A stretch of 64,000 nucleotides of DNA from Actinomycetes bacterium (GTDB taxonomy: Bacteria; Actinomycetota; Thermoleophilia; BMS3ABIN01), in the NCBI GenBank assembly GCA_021791195.1, contig JAJYXB010000019.1, positions 1 through 64,000 of the forward strand, read 5' to 3'. Below are positions 12,166 to 19,199 of the stretch, in pieces. Numbering within the stretch: position 1 is the first letter of the stretch; each line of letters starts with the position of its first letter. The translations under genes and the position numbers were made by a program. Under the pieces are notes generated by a model. That model was not told the DNA's origin. It saw nothing but the letters and a program-made list of their open reading frames with translations, and did not search any database.

Positions 12166-12180
12166 CATATTTCTCCTCCC
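12166..12180 (-). promoter_or_regulatory. Strong Shine-Dalgarno and ATG out of frame with the large secreted protein
   Basis: GGGAGGAG (12180-12173) is 4 bases before an ATG (12168-12166). That frame runs about 47 codons and stops. One extra G in the six-G run at 12129-12124 would join it to the secreted protein frame. Confidence 0.6.
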
Positions 12181-12248
12181 CCAAAGAGAATCAATGTGCG
12201 GCAATCCTACCGTTTTGCCATTTATCCTTTTAAATGTAAACGAGAGGC

Positions 12249-12277
12249 ATCCTATTGCTTTTACTTTTCTTTGTCAA
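12249..12277 (-). promoter_or_regulatory. Likely sigma-A promoter of the secreted protein gene
   Basis: A perfect TTGACA (12277-12272) and TAGGAT (12254-12249) are spaced 17 bases apart. The predicted start near 12242 leaves a leader of about 74 bases before the ATG at 12168. The remaining 12065-12385 interval shows nothing else. Confidence 0.65.
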
Positions 12278-12385
12278 CAAGTAAAACGGGCCTCGACCGA
12301 AAGATACGCGGCCCCGCTCACTTCTGCCTGAGATGACCGTTTCTCGACTCCGCAAACAGGAATCAGGTATCCTGAAACAGGACTC

Positions 12386-12610
12386 ATGAATCACCAGGAT
12401 AAAAAAGACCGCCAGGAACCTCCCGCACCGCGTGCTTCCAGCGGCAAAGGCTCGCCGCAAAGGGCGCAGTCGACGGCGGCGCGCGTCCTGATAATCCTGT
12501 CCATCATCGCCGTTTTCATCGTCGCCGGCGCGCTGGTGCTGATCGCGCACGCGGCCGGTGGCGACCAGCCGGCGCCGCAGGTGACGGCGACGCAGAGCGC
12601 CAACCCGTAA
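12386..12610 (+). CDS. Small single-pass membrane protein, unknown
   Basis: 74 residues from ATG 12386 with a weak AGGA upstream. A charged N-terminus (about 33 residues, rich in K, R, Q and P) precedes one membrane segment (VLIILSIIAVFIVAGALVLIAHA) and a short polar tail. It is convergent with acs and divergent from the secreted protein gene. No family recognised; the topology suggests a type II or tail-anchored peptide. Confidence 0.5.
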   Translation: MNHQDKKDRQEPPAPRASSGKGSPQRAQSTAARVLIILSIIAVFIVAGALVLIAHAAGGDQPAPQVTATQSANP

Positions 12611-12664
12611 CCCCGCAGAAATTTATCGTGCGAGCGCAAACTGCGGGCCGGGCGCTCCTCCTGG

Positions 12665-14707
12665 CTACAGCCGCCCCGCCACGATCCCGTTAAGCACCTC
12701 CGGATCGGCCAGCGTCGAGGTATCCCCCAGCTCTTCGGTCTCGCCGGCAGCCACTTTCCGCAGGATGCGGCGCATGATCTTGCCGCTGCGCGTCTTCGGC
12801 AGGCCGGCGACGAACTGGATCTTCTCCGGCTTGGCGATCGGGCCGATCTCCTCGCCGATAAAGGCGGTCAGCTGGCGGCACATGTCGTCGCTGCCCTCGT
12901 AGCCCTGGCGCAGCACGACGTAGGCATAGATGCTGCTGCCCTTGACCTCGTGCGGGTACCCGACCACGGCGGCCTCGGCAACGGCTTCCTGCGACACCAG
13001 CGCCGATTCGATCTCGGCGGTTCCCAGCCGGTGGCCGCTGACGTTGATGACGTCGTCGATGCGGCCCATCATCCAGTAGTCGCCGTCCTCGTCCACGGCG
13101 GCGCCGTCGCCGGTGAAGTATTTACCAGGAAAGCGATCGAAATAGACTTCACGCATGCGCTTGTACTCCGGATCGCCGTAGGTGCCGCGCAGCATGCCCG
13201 GCCACGGCTTGTCCACGACCAGGTAGCCGCCCTCGCCCCGCGCCGCCGGCGAGCCGTCCTCGCGCACCACCTGCGGCGCGACCCCCGGGAAAGGCCGGTT
13301 GGCCGACCCAGGCTTGAGCGTCATCGCGCCCGGCAGCGGCGTGATGATGATGCCGCCGGTCTCTGTCTGCCAGTAGGTGTCGACGATCGGCAGGCGGTTG
13401 TGTCCGACATGCTCGTAGTACCACATCCAGGCCTCGGGATTAATCGGCTCGCCAACCGTGCCCAGCAGCCGCAGGCTTTCCAGCGAGTGCTTCTGCACCC
13501 ACTCCGCCCCTTCGCGCATCAGCGCCCGGATGGCCGTTGGCGCCGTGTAGAAGATGCTGACCCGGTGCTTGTCGACGATCTGCCAGAAGCGGTCCGGCTC
13601 CGGATAGCTGGGCACGCCCTCGAACATCAGCGAGGTGGCGCCGTTGCTGAGCGGCCCGTAGACGATGTAGGTGTGGCCGGTGATCCAGCCGATGTCGGCG
13701 GTGCAGAAATGGACGTCTTCCGCCTGATAGTCAAAGATCCACTTGAACGTCAAGTGAGAGTAGAGCATGTAGCCGCCGCTGGTATGCAGCACCCCCTTGG
13801 GCTGGCCGGTGGAGCCGCTGGTATAGAGGATGAACAGGGGATCCTCGGCGCCCATCTCCTCCGGCGGGCAAAAATCCTCGATATCCTCGCGGGCCATCTG
13901 GTCGCTCCACCACTCGTCGCGTCCGGTTTCCATCGGCACCGAGCGGCCGCCGAACCGTTCGGCGACGATCACTTTCTCCACGGTGGGGCAGTGCTCGAGC
14001 GCGTCGTCGGCGTGGGCCTTGAGCGGCACCGCCTTGCCGCCGCGCATGCCGCCATCGGAGGTGATCAGCATGCGGGCGCCGCAATCGTTGATGCGGTCGG
14101 CGAGCGATCCGGAGCTGAAACCGCCGAAGACGATGCTGTGGATGGCGCCGATGCGGGCGCAGGCCAGCATCGCGATCACCAGCTCCGGGATCATCGGCAG
14201 ATAGATGCTGACGCGGTCGCCGCGGTTGATGCCATGCTTTTTCAGCACATTCGCGAAGCGGTTGACTTCCAGGGCCAGCTGTTCGTAGGTGAAAGTGCGG
14301 TGCTCGCCGCCGTCCGCCTCCCAGATGATGGCGGCCTTGTCACGGGTGGGACCGCCCAGATGCCGGTCCAGACAGTTGGAGGACGCGTTCAGCGTGCCGC
14401 CGATGAACCAGGCCACCTCGGGCTTGCTGAAGTCGTATTCCAGCACCCTGTCCCAGCGGCGCATCCAGACAAGGTTCTCTTCGGCCATCTGCGCCCAGAA
14501 TCCCTCCGGATCCTCTATCGAGCGGTCATAGAGCGCCTGATATTCATCCATGCTGGTTATATGCGCGCCTGAGCTGAAACCCTCCGGCGGCGCGAACCGC
14601 CGCTTCTCCAGCAGCAGGCTCTCGATCGCCTCGCCGCTGATGCCGGATGCATGGCCGCCGGATGTATTTTGCCCGGCGACGCCGTCTGGATTTTTCTTGT
14701 CGCTCAA
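12665..14707 (-). CDS. acs: Acetyl-CoA synthetase (AMP-forming)
   Basis: Activates acetate to acetyl-CoA through acetyl-AMP. Motifs include the AMP-binding loop [11 protein letters not shown], the [10 protein letters not shown] motif, the [21 protein letters not shown] hinge and the C-terminal [11 protein letters not shown] with the catalytic, acetylation-regulated lysine. The TTG at 14707 is chosen because AGGAG lies 6 bases upstream and gives 680 residues; an ATG at 14773 adds 22 basic, poorly conserved residues. The gene stands alone on the minus strand, suggesting acetate use as a carbon or electron source, in keeping with sulfite/sulfate respiration. Confidence 0.97.
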   Translation of the reverse strand: MSDKKNPDGVAGQNTSGGHASGISGEAIESLLLEKRRFAPPEGFSSGAHITSMDEYQALYDRSIEDPEGFWAQMAEENLVWMRRWDRVLEYDFSKPEVAWFIGGTLNASSNCLDRHLGGPTRDKAAIIWEADGGEHRTFTYEQLALEVNRFANVLKKHGINRGDRVSIYLPMIPELVIAMLACARIGAIHSIVFGGFSSGSLADRINDCGARMLITSDGGMRGGKAVPLKAHADDALEHCPTVEKVIVAERFGGRSVPMETGRDEWWSDQMAREDIEDFCPPEEMGAEDPLFILYTSGSTGQPKGVLHTSGGYMLYSHLTFKWIFDYQAEDVHFCTADIGWITGHTYIVYGPLSNGATSLMFEGVPSYPEPDRFWQIVDKHRVSIFYTAPTAIRALMREGAEWVQKHSLESLRLLGTVGEPINPEAWMWYYEHVGHNRLPIVDTYWQTETGGIIITPLPGAMTLKPGSANRPFPGVAPQVVREDGSPAARGEGGYLVVDKPWPGMLRGTYGDPEYKRMREVYFDRFPGKYFTGDGAAVDEDGDYWMMGRIDDVINVSGHRLGTAEIESALVSQEAVAEAAVVGYPHEVKGSSIYAYVVLRQGYEGSDDMCRQLTAFIGEEIGPIAKPEKIQFVAGLPKTRSGKIMRRILRKVAAGETEELGDTSTLADPEVLNGIVAGRL

Positions 14708-14833
14708 GATCCGCTCCTTTTTTTGCCGCTGTTTTTTCTCGACTTGATCAGGCCGGATGGCATGCGAGGCCATCTGCGGTCCGAATCATTGATCTGCCCG
14801 GGAATCCCGGGAGCCGCACGAGGGATGCAAAAT

Positions 14834-14842
14834 ATATTATCA
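14834..14842 (-). promoter_or_regulatory. Possible extended -10 promoter of acs
   Basis: TGATAATAT (14842-14834) is an extended -10 type sequence about 130 bases upstream of acs, without a convincing -35. Read by eye only. Confidence 0.35.
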
Positions 14843-14934
14843 GTAAATCAGGCTCATTCCATCCCGCAAATACGGCAGGTGACAGTCAGGCGAATCGGGC
14901 CGGACAGTATGACGGGGATTGCGCAGGAATTTGT

Positions 14935-16107
14935 TCAGCTCACCCGCCGCGCCAACCAGTTTTTGCCGATCTCCATGGCGCCGGTGGGGCACATCTCGTT
15001 GCAGCAATAACATTCGATGCAGCGCTCGCGGTCGATTTCGGGATACGGGTCCATCTTTATGGCTTCCACGGGACAGCTCTTCGAGCAGATGGCGCAGCGG
15101 TCGCACTTTTCCCGGATCAGCTGCGGCCTCACCCTGATCAGCCAATCGATCATTTTCATCACCAGCGGCGGCACGTTGATGCGCCTGCCGCTCGGCTTCT
15201 TGAAATCGACGGCGACGTCGCCGACGCGCTGCCCCAGCACTTCGATCTCCTCCAGCCGGCCGTTGCCCAGACCCCGCCTGGTCGCTTCCGCCGTGGTGAA
15301 TATCTCCATGGGATCGAACCCCATGATCCGCGAGGCGACCGCATCAAGCGCCACCGGATCGCGTGCAGCCAGGATCAGGCCAACGTGCCGCCGGCCGCCG
15401 TGGCGCGGACCCTCGCCTTCCATCCCCTCGACCGCGTCCATGATCGCCAGCTGTGGCCGCAAGACTGAATATATGTCAACCAGAGAGCCGCTGAACTTCT
15501 CGTATGACGCCAGCTTGTGCGCCTCTTTCCTGGTGTGGGTGGCCACTGCGCCGAACATGTTCTTGATGGCGCCGGTATACCAGGTGCTGGCATGGGTCTT
15601 CATTTTGGGCAAGGTGATGATGACGTCGGCCTCGAGCGCCAGCCGCGCGGCGAAAATGCTCTTCAGGTGCACGCCGTCCGGGACGGCGGTCTCGATGAAA
15701 GCGTTCTCGACCGCTTCGAACTGCAGCGATTCAGCGCCGAGATCATCGGCCACGGCGCGGATGCCGCATTTGTCCAGCGCCCGGCATTTGCCGCCGGCAT
15801 AGAAATATCCCGGCGAATCAGCCACCAGCGGCACGCCGCCCGCCTCCTTGACCAGCTCAACGGCGGCGCGCACCACTTCAGGATGGGTGGTCACCGCTTC
15901 TTCCGGGTCGCTGGGCGCCAGCAGATTGGTTTTCAGCAGCACCCTGTCGCCCGGCCGGACCACGCCGCCGAGGCCGCCGATCCGGTTTACGGCTTCCCGC
16001 ATCGCCGAGCACACGTGCTCGCGGGAGTAGTCCGGGCAGCCGATCACGGCTACCGCAGCGGCTTCCCGTCCCTCAGTTTCCCGGCTGGCGCCGTCCTGGT
16101 TGTCCAT
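14935..16107 (-). CDS. DUF362 protein with C-terminal 2[4Fe-4S] ferredoxin domain
   Basis: A 390-residue protein: a DUF362 domain (about 15-310; RVLLKTNLLAP, ITLPKMKTHASTWYTGAIKNMFG and VALDAVASRIMGFDP are typical) followed by a bacterial ferredoxin domain with CDRCAICSKSCP and CIECYCCNEMCP, enough for two [4Fe-4S] clusters. DUF362 proteins are common in anaerobes; the exact reaction is unknown, but an electron-transfer role is likely. The ATG has AAGGG 6 bases upstream. It lies head to head with the plus-strand amidotransferase-like gene. Confidence 0.92.
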   Translation of the reverse strand: MDNQDGASRETEGREAAAVAVIGCPDYSREHVCSAMREAVNRIGGLGGVVRPGDRVLLKTNLLAPSDPEEAVTTHPEVVRAAVELVKEAGGVPLVADSPGYFYAGGKCRALDKCGIRAVADDLGAESLQFEAVENAFIETAVPDGVHLKSIFAARLALEADVIITLPKMKTHASTWYTGAIKNMFGAVATHTRKEAHKLASYEKFSGSLVDIYSVLRPQLAIMDAVEGMEGEGPRHGGRRHVGLILAARDPVALDAVASRIMGFDPMEIFTTAEATRRGLGNGRLEEIEVLGQRVGDVAVDFKKPSGRRINVPPLVMKMIDWLIRVRPQLIREKCDRCAICSKSCPVEAIKMDPYPEIDRERCIECYCCNEMCPTGAMEIGKNWLARRVS

Positions 16108-16258
16108 GGATTACCCTTAATTCGCTGAGCGCTGCCCTGTCTTCGCGCTGCCGCTGGTCCTGCCGGCGACCTGCCGTGTCCCGGCCGCATGCGGGAATCA
16201 GCGGATATGGTGGATATGGTGGAGCGAGTATAACGGAGGGCGGGTGATCGGAAAAGGC

Positions 16259-16345
16259 GGAGCGGGCCTCACGGCCCGCTCCAATGACAAAACCAACGAT
16301 CTGGTTTTTCGTGGGAACCGGTAGTATCGGGGCCTACCGGTTCCC
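16259..16345. repeat. Three consecutive perfect stem-loops in an intergenic region
   Basis: The 377-base gap 16108-16484 contains three perfect stem-loops: a 10-bp stem (16259-16268 with 16273-16282), a 7-bp stem (16289-16295 with 16302-16308) and a 12-bp stem (16313-16324 with 16334-16345). Just downstream is a strong AAGGAGG before a three-codon ATG-stop unit (16389-16400). They could be back-to-back terminators or a structured small RNA. On the minus strand the first stem is followed after three bases by TTTT. Confidence 0.6.
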
Positions 16346-16471
16346 GGGTGCAGGTTAATTATGCGAAAACGATGTTAAGGAGGTTTAATGAGAACGTAAA
16401 ATTTATGTAAAAAGATTCGGCGCCCGGTCGACCCGAGTTTGTCCAACCGTGCACAAACGGTATCGCTGATC

Positions 16472-16477
16472 TATAAT
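16472..16477 (+). promoter_or_regulatory. -10 box placed for a leaderless mRNA
   Basis: A perfect TATAAT ends 7 bases before the ATG at 16485, so transcription would start at or next to the start codon. No clear -35 and no ribosome site are present between them. Confidence 0.55.
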
Positions 16478-16484
16478 CAGTGGC

Positions 16485-17855
16485 ATGAAAAAGGACTTTG
16501 GCAAAATTGCAGTTTTTTGGGATAATTCCTATCTCTGGGGACTGATCGCCTGGCGCGCTTTCGCGGATCTGGGCCTCGACTTCGAGCTGCTGACCGCGGA
16601 GCAGATCAGAACGGGCGCGCTGGACGGAAGCGACGTCCTGTTTGTCCCGGGTGGCTGGGCCAGCGACAAGATCCTCTCGCTTGGGGATGAAGGCGCGCGC
16701 CGCATCCGCGAGTTTGTGCGCGCCGGCGGCGGCTACCTGGGTTTCTGCGGCGGCGCCGGCCTGGCGCTGACGCACAAGAGCGGTCTGGGGCTCACGCCGA
16801 TCGGCCGGCTGCCTGCTTCCATACGGGTCCCCAGTTTCAGCGGCCGCATCGGCCTGCGGCTGGAGGACGGGGCACACCCGGCCTGGCAGGGCGTCGCCGG
16901 TGAAACAGAGTTTTATGCCTGGTGGCCCGGGCAGTTCGCGCTCGGACCGGAAAACGCGGAAGTGCGCGTGCTGGCACGCTACGGGCGCCCCGGGAACGAC
17001 AGCTACGTGACCGACCTGCCCGTCGATCCGCATGTGGACTGGAACGCCTGGGAGCAGAGCTACGGTATCAACCTCAACCCGGAGCGCATCGAGGGCGAAC
17101 CGGCGGTGATCGAGGCGGCGTTCGGCGAAGGGCGGGTGCTGCTGTCATACCTGCACTTCGAAACCCCCGGCGACGCGGCCGGCCACCGGGTACTCCTGAA
17201 CATGATCGGTTACCTGCGGGGCGCACCGGCGGACCGCGAAGCCGCCAGCAAAGCGGCTGTCAAGACGCGCGCGGCGGTGGGACGCGGACTCTGGCGCGCT
17301 CCGGCGCCTGCGCCTGCGAGCGCCCCCGAAGCCGCAGCCGCCATCGAGAGGGCCGCGGCCGCTGCGACAGGTCCGCAGGCAGATGTAGCTGCCCTGGCCG
17401 GCTCGCTCGCGGAAGCCGCCGCCCAGCTGCTGGAGTTCGGCCGGCGTAACTTCCTCTGGTTCCAGCGCAACGACTGGCTGCTGCAGTGGCGTCGCGGCGT
17501 GCGCGGGATCGAGTACAGCACGCTCTACGCCATGCTCCGGCAGCTGGCGGAGCTGGCTGGAAAAGACGCGGCTGCAAGGAGGGATGACAGGCCGGCCACC
17601 GGAGGCATCGACAGCGAGATGCTGGCGCGCCTTAACGAGCTGGTAACGTCTTTCGTGGAGGATGCGCCCAGTCTGCTGATGCTGGAGCGGCGGGCATTCG
17701 GTCATGGTCCCTTAAGCCCGCTAATGACAGAGGACCCGCAGATAGCGGCGCTACGCAAAAGACTGTTCTCAACCACGAAGCGCTGCGGCGGCCTATACCG
17801 GGAGATAGTAGATCTGGCGGATGCGGTCTTGCTGCCGCTGCTTCGCAAGAATTAA
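16485..17855 (+). CDS. BPL-N / class I glutamine-amidotransferase-like protein
   Basis: 456 residues. The N-terminal ~250 residues resemble the biotin-protein-ligase N-terminal (BPL-N) family of amidotransferase-like folds: VLFVPGGWASDK, then the nucleophile-elbow-like GGGYLGFCGGAGLAL with a Cys at about residue 86, and a late segment GEGRVLLSYLHFETPGD. The C-terminal ~200 residues are alanine-rich then helical, with no recognised domain. Substrate unknown. It converges on the end of the dsr cluster, and it has its own leaderless-type promoter. A link to sulfur metabolism is only suggested by position. Confidence 0.85.
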   Translation: MKKDFGKIAVFWDNSYLWGLIAWRAFADLGLDFELLTAEQIRTGALDGSDVLFVPGGWASDKILSLGDEGARRIREFVRAGGGYLGFCGGAGLALTHKSGLGLTPIGRLPASIRVPSFSGRIGLRLEDGAHPAWQGVAGETEFYAWWPGQFALGPENAEVRVLARYGRPGNDSYVTDLPVDPHVDWNAWEQSYGINLNPERIEGEPAVIEAAFGEGRVLLSYLHFETPGDAAGHRVLLNMIGYLRGAPADREAASKAAVKTRAAVGRGLWRAPAPAPASAPEAAAAIERAAAAATGPQADVAALAGSLAEAAAQLLEFGRRNFLWFQRNDWLLQWRRGVRGIEYSTLYAMLRQLAELAGKDAAARRDDRPATGGIDSEMLARLNELVTSFVEDAPSLLMLERRAFGHGPLSPLMTEDPQIAALRKRLFSTTKRCGGLYREIVDLADAVLLPLLRKN

Positions 17856-17877
17856 AGACGGCCGATGCCTGGCGCAC

Positions 17878-17901
17878 AAAAAAGCGGCCCCGAAGGGCCG
17901 C
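17878..17901 (-). terminator. Intrinsic terminator at the end of the dsr cluster
   Basis: Minus strand: perfect 7-bp stem GCGGCCC/GGGCCGC with a TTCG loop followed by six T residues (17883-17878). It lies 31 bases beyond the dsrH stop. Confidence 0.9.
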
Positions 17902-17931
17902 CGCAAGTTCAGCTGATTTGATGCCCGCGTC

Positions 17932-18222
17932 CTACCAGGCAGCCGCGTTGCTTTCCTCAACCAGATCGACAAAGCCCGAGTAGTCGATCTCCTTGACGCC
18001 GTCCACCAGCCGCTCGATGCCACGCAGCGCCACATCCTCCTTCAGGACGTAGACCTCGTGGCTGCTCATGATCTCCTTCATCCGCGCTTCGTGCGAGGAA
18101 CCGGCCAGAGCGCCGTAGATGCCATCCTCGTAAAGCAGGATCCGCGAACCGTCGGACGCATACCTGAGGCAATCCTCGAGGCTTTTGGACTCGAAAGGAG
18201 ATTTGTTGATCATGTGAAGCAT
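17932..18222 (-). CDS. dsrH: DsrH (TusB family) sulfur-relay subunit
   Basis: A 96-residue TusB/DsrH-family protein beginning MLHMINKSPFESKSLEDC, very close to DsrH of phototrophic sulfur oxidisers. The Cys at position 18 corresponds to the conserved DsrH cysteine (Cys20 in Allochromatium numbering). With DsrE and DsrF it should form a hexameric sulfurtransferase that passes persulfide sulfur to DsrC. The ATG has AAAGGAGG upstream. It is the last gene before the strong terminator. Confidence 0.93.
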   Translation of the reverse strand: MLHMINKSPFESKSLEDCLRYASDGSRILLYEDGIYGALAGSSHEARMKEIMSSHEVYVLKEDVALRGIERLVDGVKEIDYSGFVDLVEESNAAAW

Positions 18223-18270
18223 GGTCCTCCTTTGCTGTTTTCGTAAATTTAGCCGCCGCTGACGGCTGGC

Positions 18271-18657
18271 TTAAAACATCATGAAGTTGCGCTGCTCCAC
18301 CATCAACTGCTCGACCTTGCCGGCCTCGATGACCTCGGGCTGAATGATCAGATCCTCCAGCGTGAGGCCGCGTGACTCCAGCGAGGCGCCGTCGATGAAT
18401 ATCTTCTCGACGTCGTACACAGGCTCCAGCGCCTTGAAAGTCGGCGAGAAATCCTTGATGGTGGTGGCAGAGCTATCCATCCCCTTCTTAAGGGCGAGGA
18501 CGCCATCATCAATGAACAGGACGGTAAGATCCTGCTCGTAAGCGGCCGTCATCACCACGTTTTCCAGCCCCTCATAAGCATAGATACTGCCATATGGCGC
18601 TGTACGGAAAACAATCATGAGTTTTGCCGCACCTTCATTTTCCATTTCATCGTTCAA
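18271..18657 (-). CDS. dsrF: DsrF (TusC family) sulfur-relay subunit
   Basis: 128 residues with the TusC/DsrF signature KLMIVFRTAPYGSIYAYEGLE and LFIDDGVLALKKG. It starts at TTG 18657 with GAGGTG upstream; an ATG four codons in is an alternative. As is usual for DsrF it has no conserved catalytic cysteine in the core and is thought to be structural within the DsrEFH complex. Located between dsrE and dsrH in the canonical order. Confidence 0.93.
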   Translation of the reverse strand: MNDEMENEGAAKLMIVFRTAPYGSIYAYEGLENVVMTAAYEQDLTVLFIDDGVLALKKGMDSSATTIKDFSPTFKALEPVYDVEKIFIDGASLESRGLTLEDLIIQPEVIEAGKVEQLMVEQRNFMMF

Positions 18658-18675
18658 AGTCAGTCACCTCTTTCC

Positions 18676-19035
18676 TTAGGCCCTGAAAGTTACAAGCCGG
18701 TCGGCTTCGATCGCCAGATCAGTCAGCATGCCCAGGCCGCCGATCTTGAAATTCTCCGCGACGATATCCTCCACGATGCCGCGGCGCTTGGCGGCGGCGA
18801 CGCAGACGATATACTCGATGCCGTGCTCCTTTGAAAGCTCGGTCCAGCGCTCCTGGATGTGACGGTCATCCCGTTGCACATCCATCAGTTTTGTGGCATT
18901 AAGCACGCCGTCCTGATAAAAGAAAACGCGCGTGATCTCGTGTCCCTTGGCGATAGCAGCCTTGGCAAAATTGTACGCGCTGTCGGACGCTTCGTGCTGG
19001 TAGGGGCCTTCGAGTATCAAAATTCCGAATTTCAC
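18676..19035 (-). CDS. dsrE: DsrE (TusD family) sulfurtransferase subunit
   Basis: 119 residues from GTG 19035, preceded by AGGAAGGAG. It has the DsrE/TusD core (FGILILEGPYQHEASDSAYNFA; RVFFYQDGVLNA) and the catalytic cysteine in EYIVCVAAAKRRGI. Counting from the chosen start this is residue 78, the same number as the essential Cys78 of Allochromatium DsrE, which supports both start and function. The longer open frame upstream (to 19281) overlaps the dsrL stop and the promoter and is rejected. First gene of the dsrEFH unit. Confidence 0.95.
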   Translation of the reverse strand: MKFGILILEGPYQHEASDSAYNFAKAAIAKGHEITRVFFYQDGVLNATKLMDVQRDDRHIQERWTELSKEHGIEYIVCVAAAKRRGIVEDIVAENFKIGGLGMLTDLAIEADRLVTFRA

Positions 19036-19152
19036 AGTGTCTTCACTCCTTCCTGAAAAATAATTTTGGGCGCGGTCATGCGCCCGGAAGCCTGGCAGAG
19101 GCAAAAACTTTGGAAAGAATCCGCAGAATAACAGCCTCGCACCCCGCGCGCT

Positions 19153-19181
19153 ATCGTATATCCGGCGCGGGTTTCTGTCAA
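19153..19181 (-). promoter_or_regulatory. Sigma-A-like promoter of dsrEFH
   Basis: A perfect TTGACA (19181-19176) is 17 bases from TACGAT (19158-19153). It lies in the 164-base gap between the second dsrL and dsrE, so dsrEFH can be transcribed separately from the upstream dsrAB unit. Confidence 0.65.
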
Positions 19182-19199
19182 ATTGGAGCAGCGAAGGAA

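Noticed and set aside
12950-14572. Long plus-strand frame opposite acs (also similar frames opposite pyrC, dsrL, dsrA and ftsI)
   Set aside because: Each mirrors a clearly conserved minus-strand gene and has no recognisable product.
16359-17033. Minus-strand frame opposite the amidotransferase-like gene
   Set aside because: Antisense to a conserved protein and crosses the stem-loop region; no domain.
19069-19086. Short GGGCGC/GCGCCC stem before dsrE
   Set aside because: Only 6 bp and not followed by an uninterrupted T run; too weak to call a terminator.
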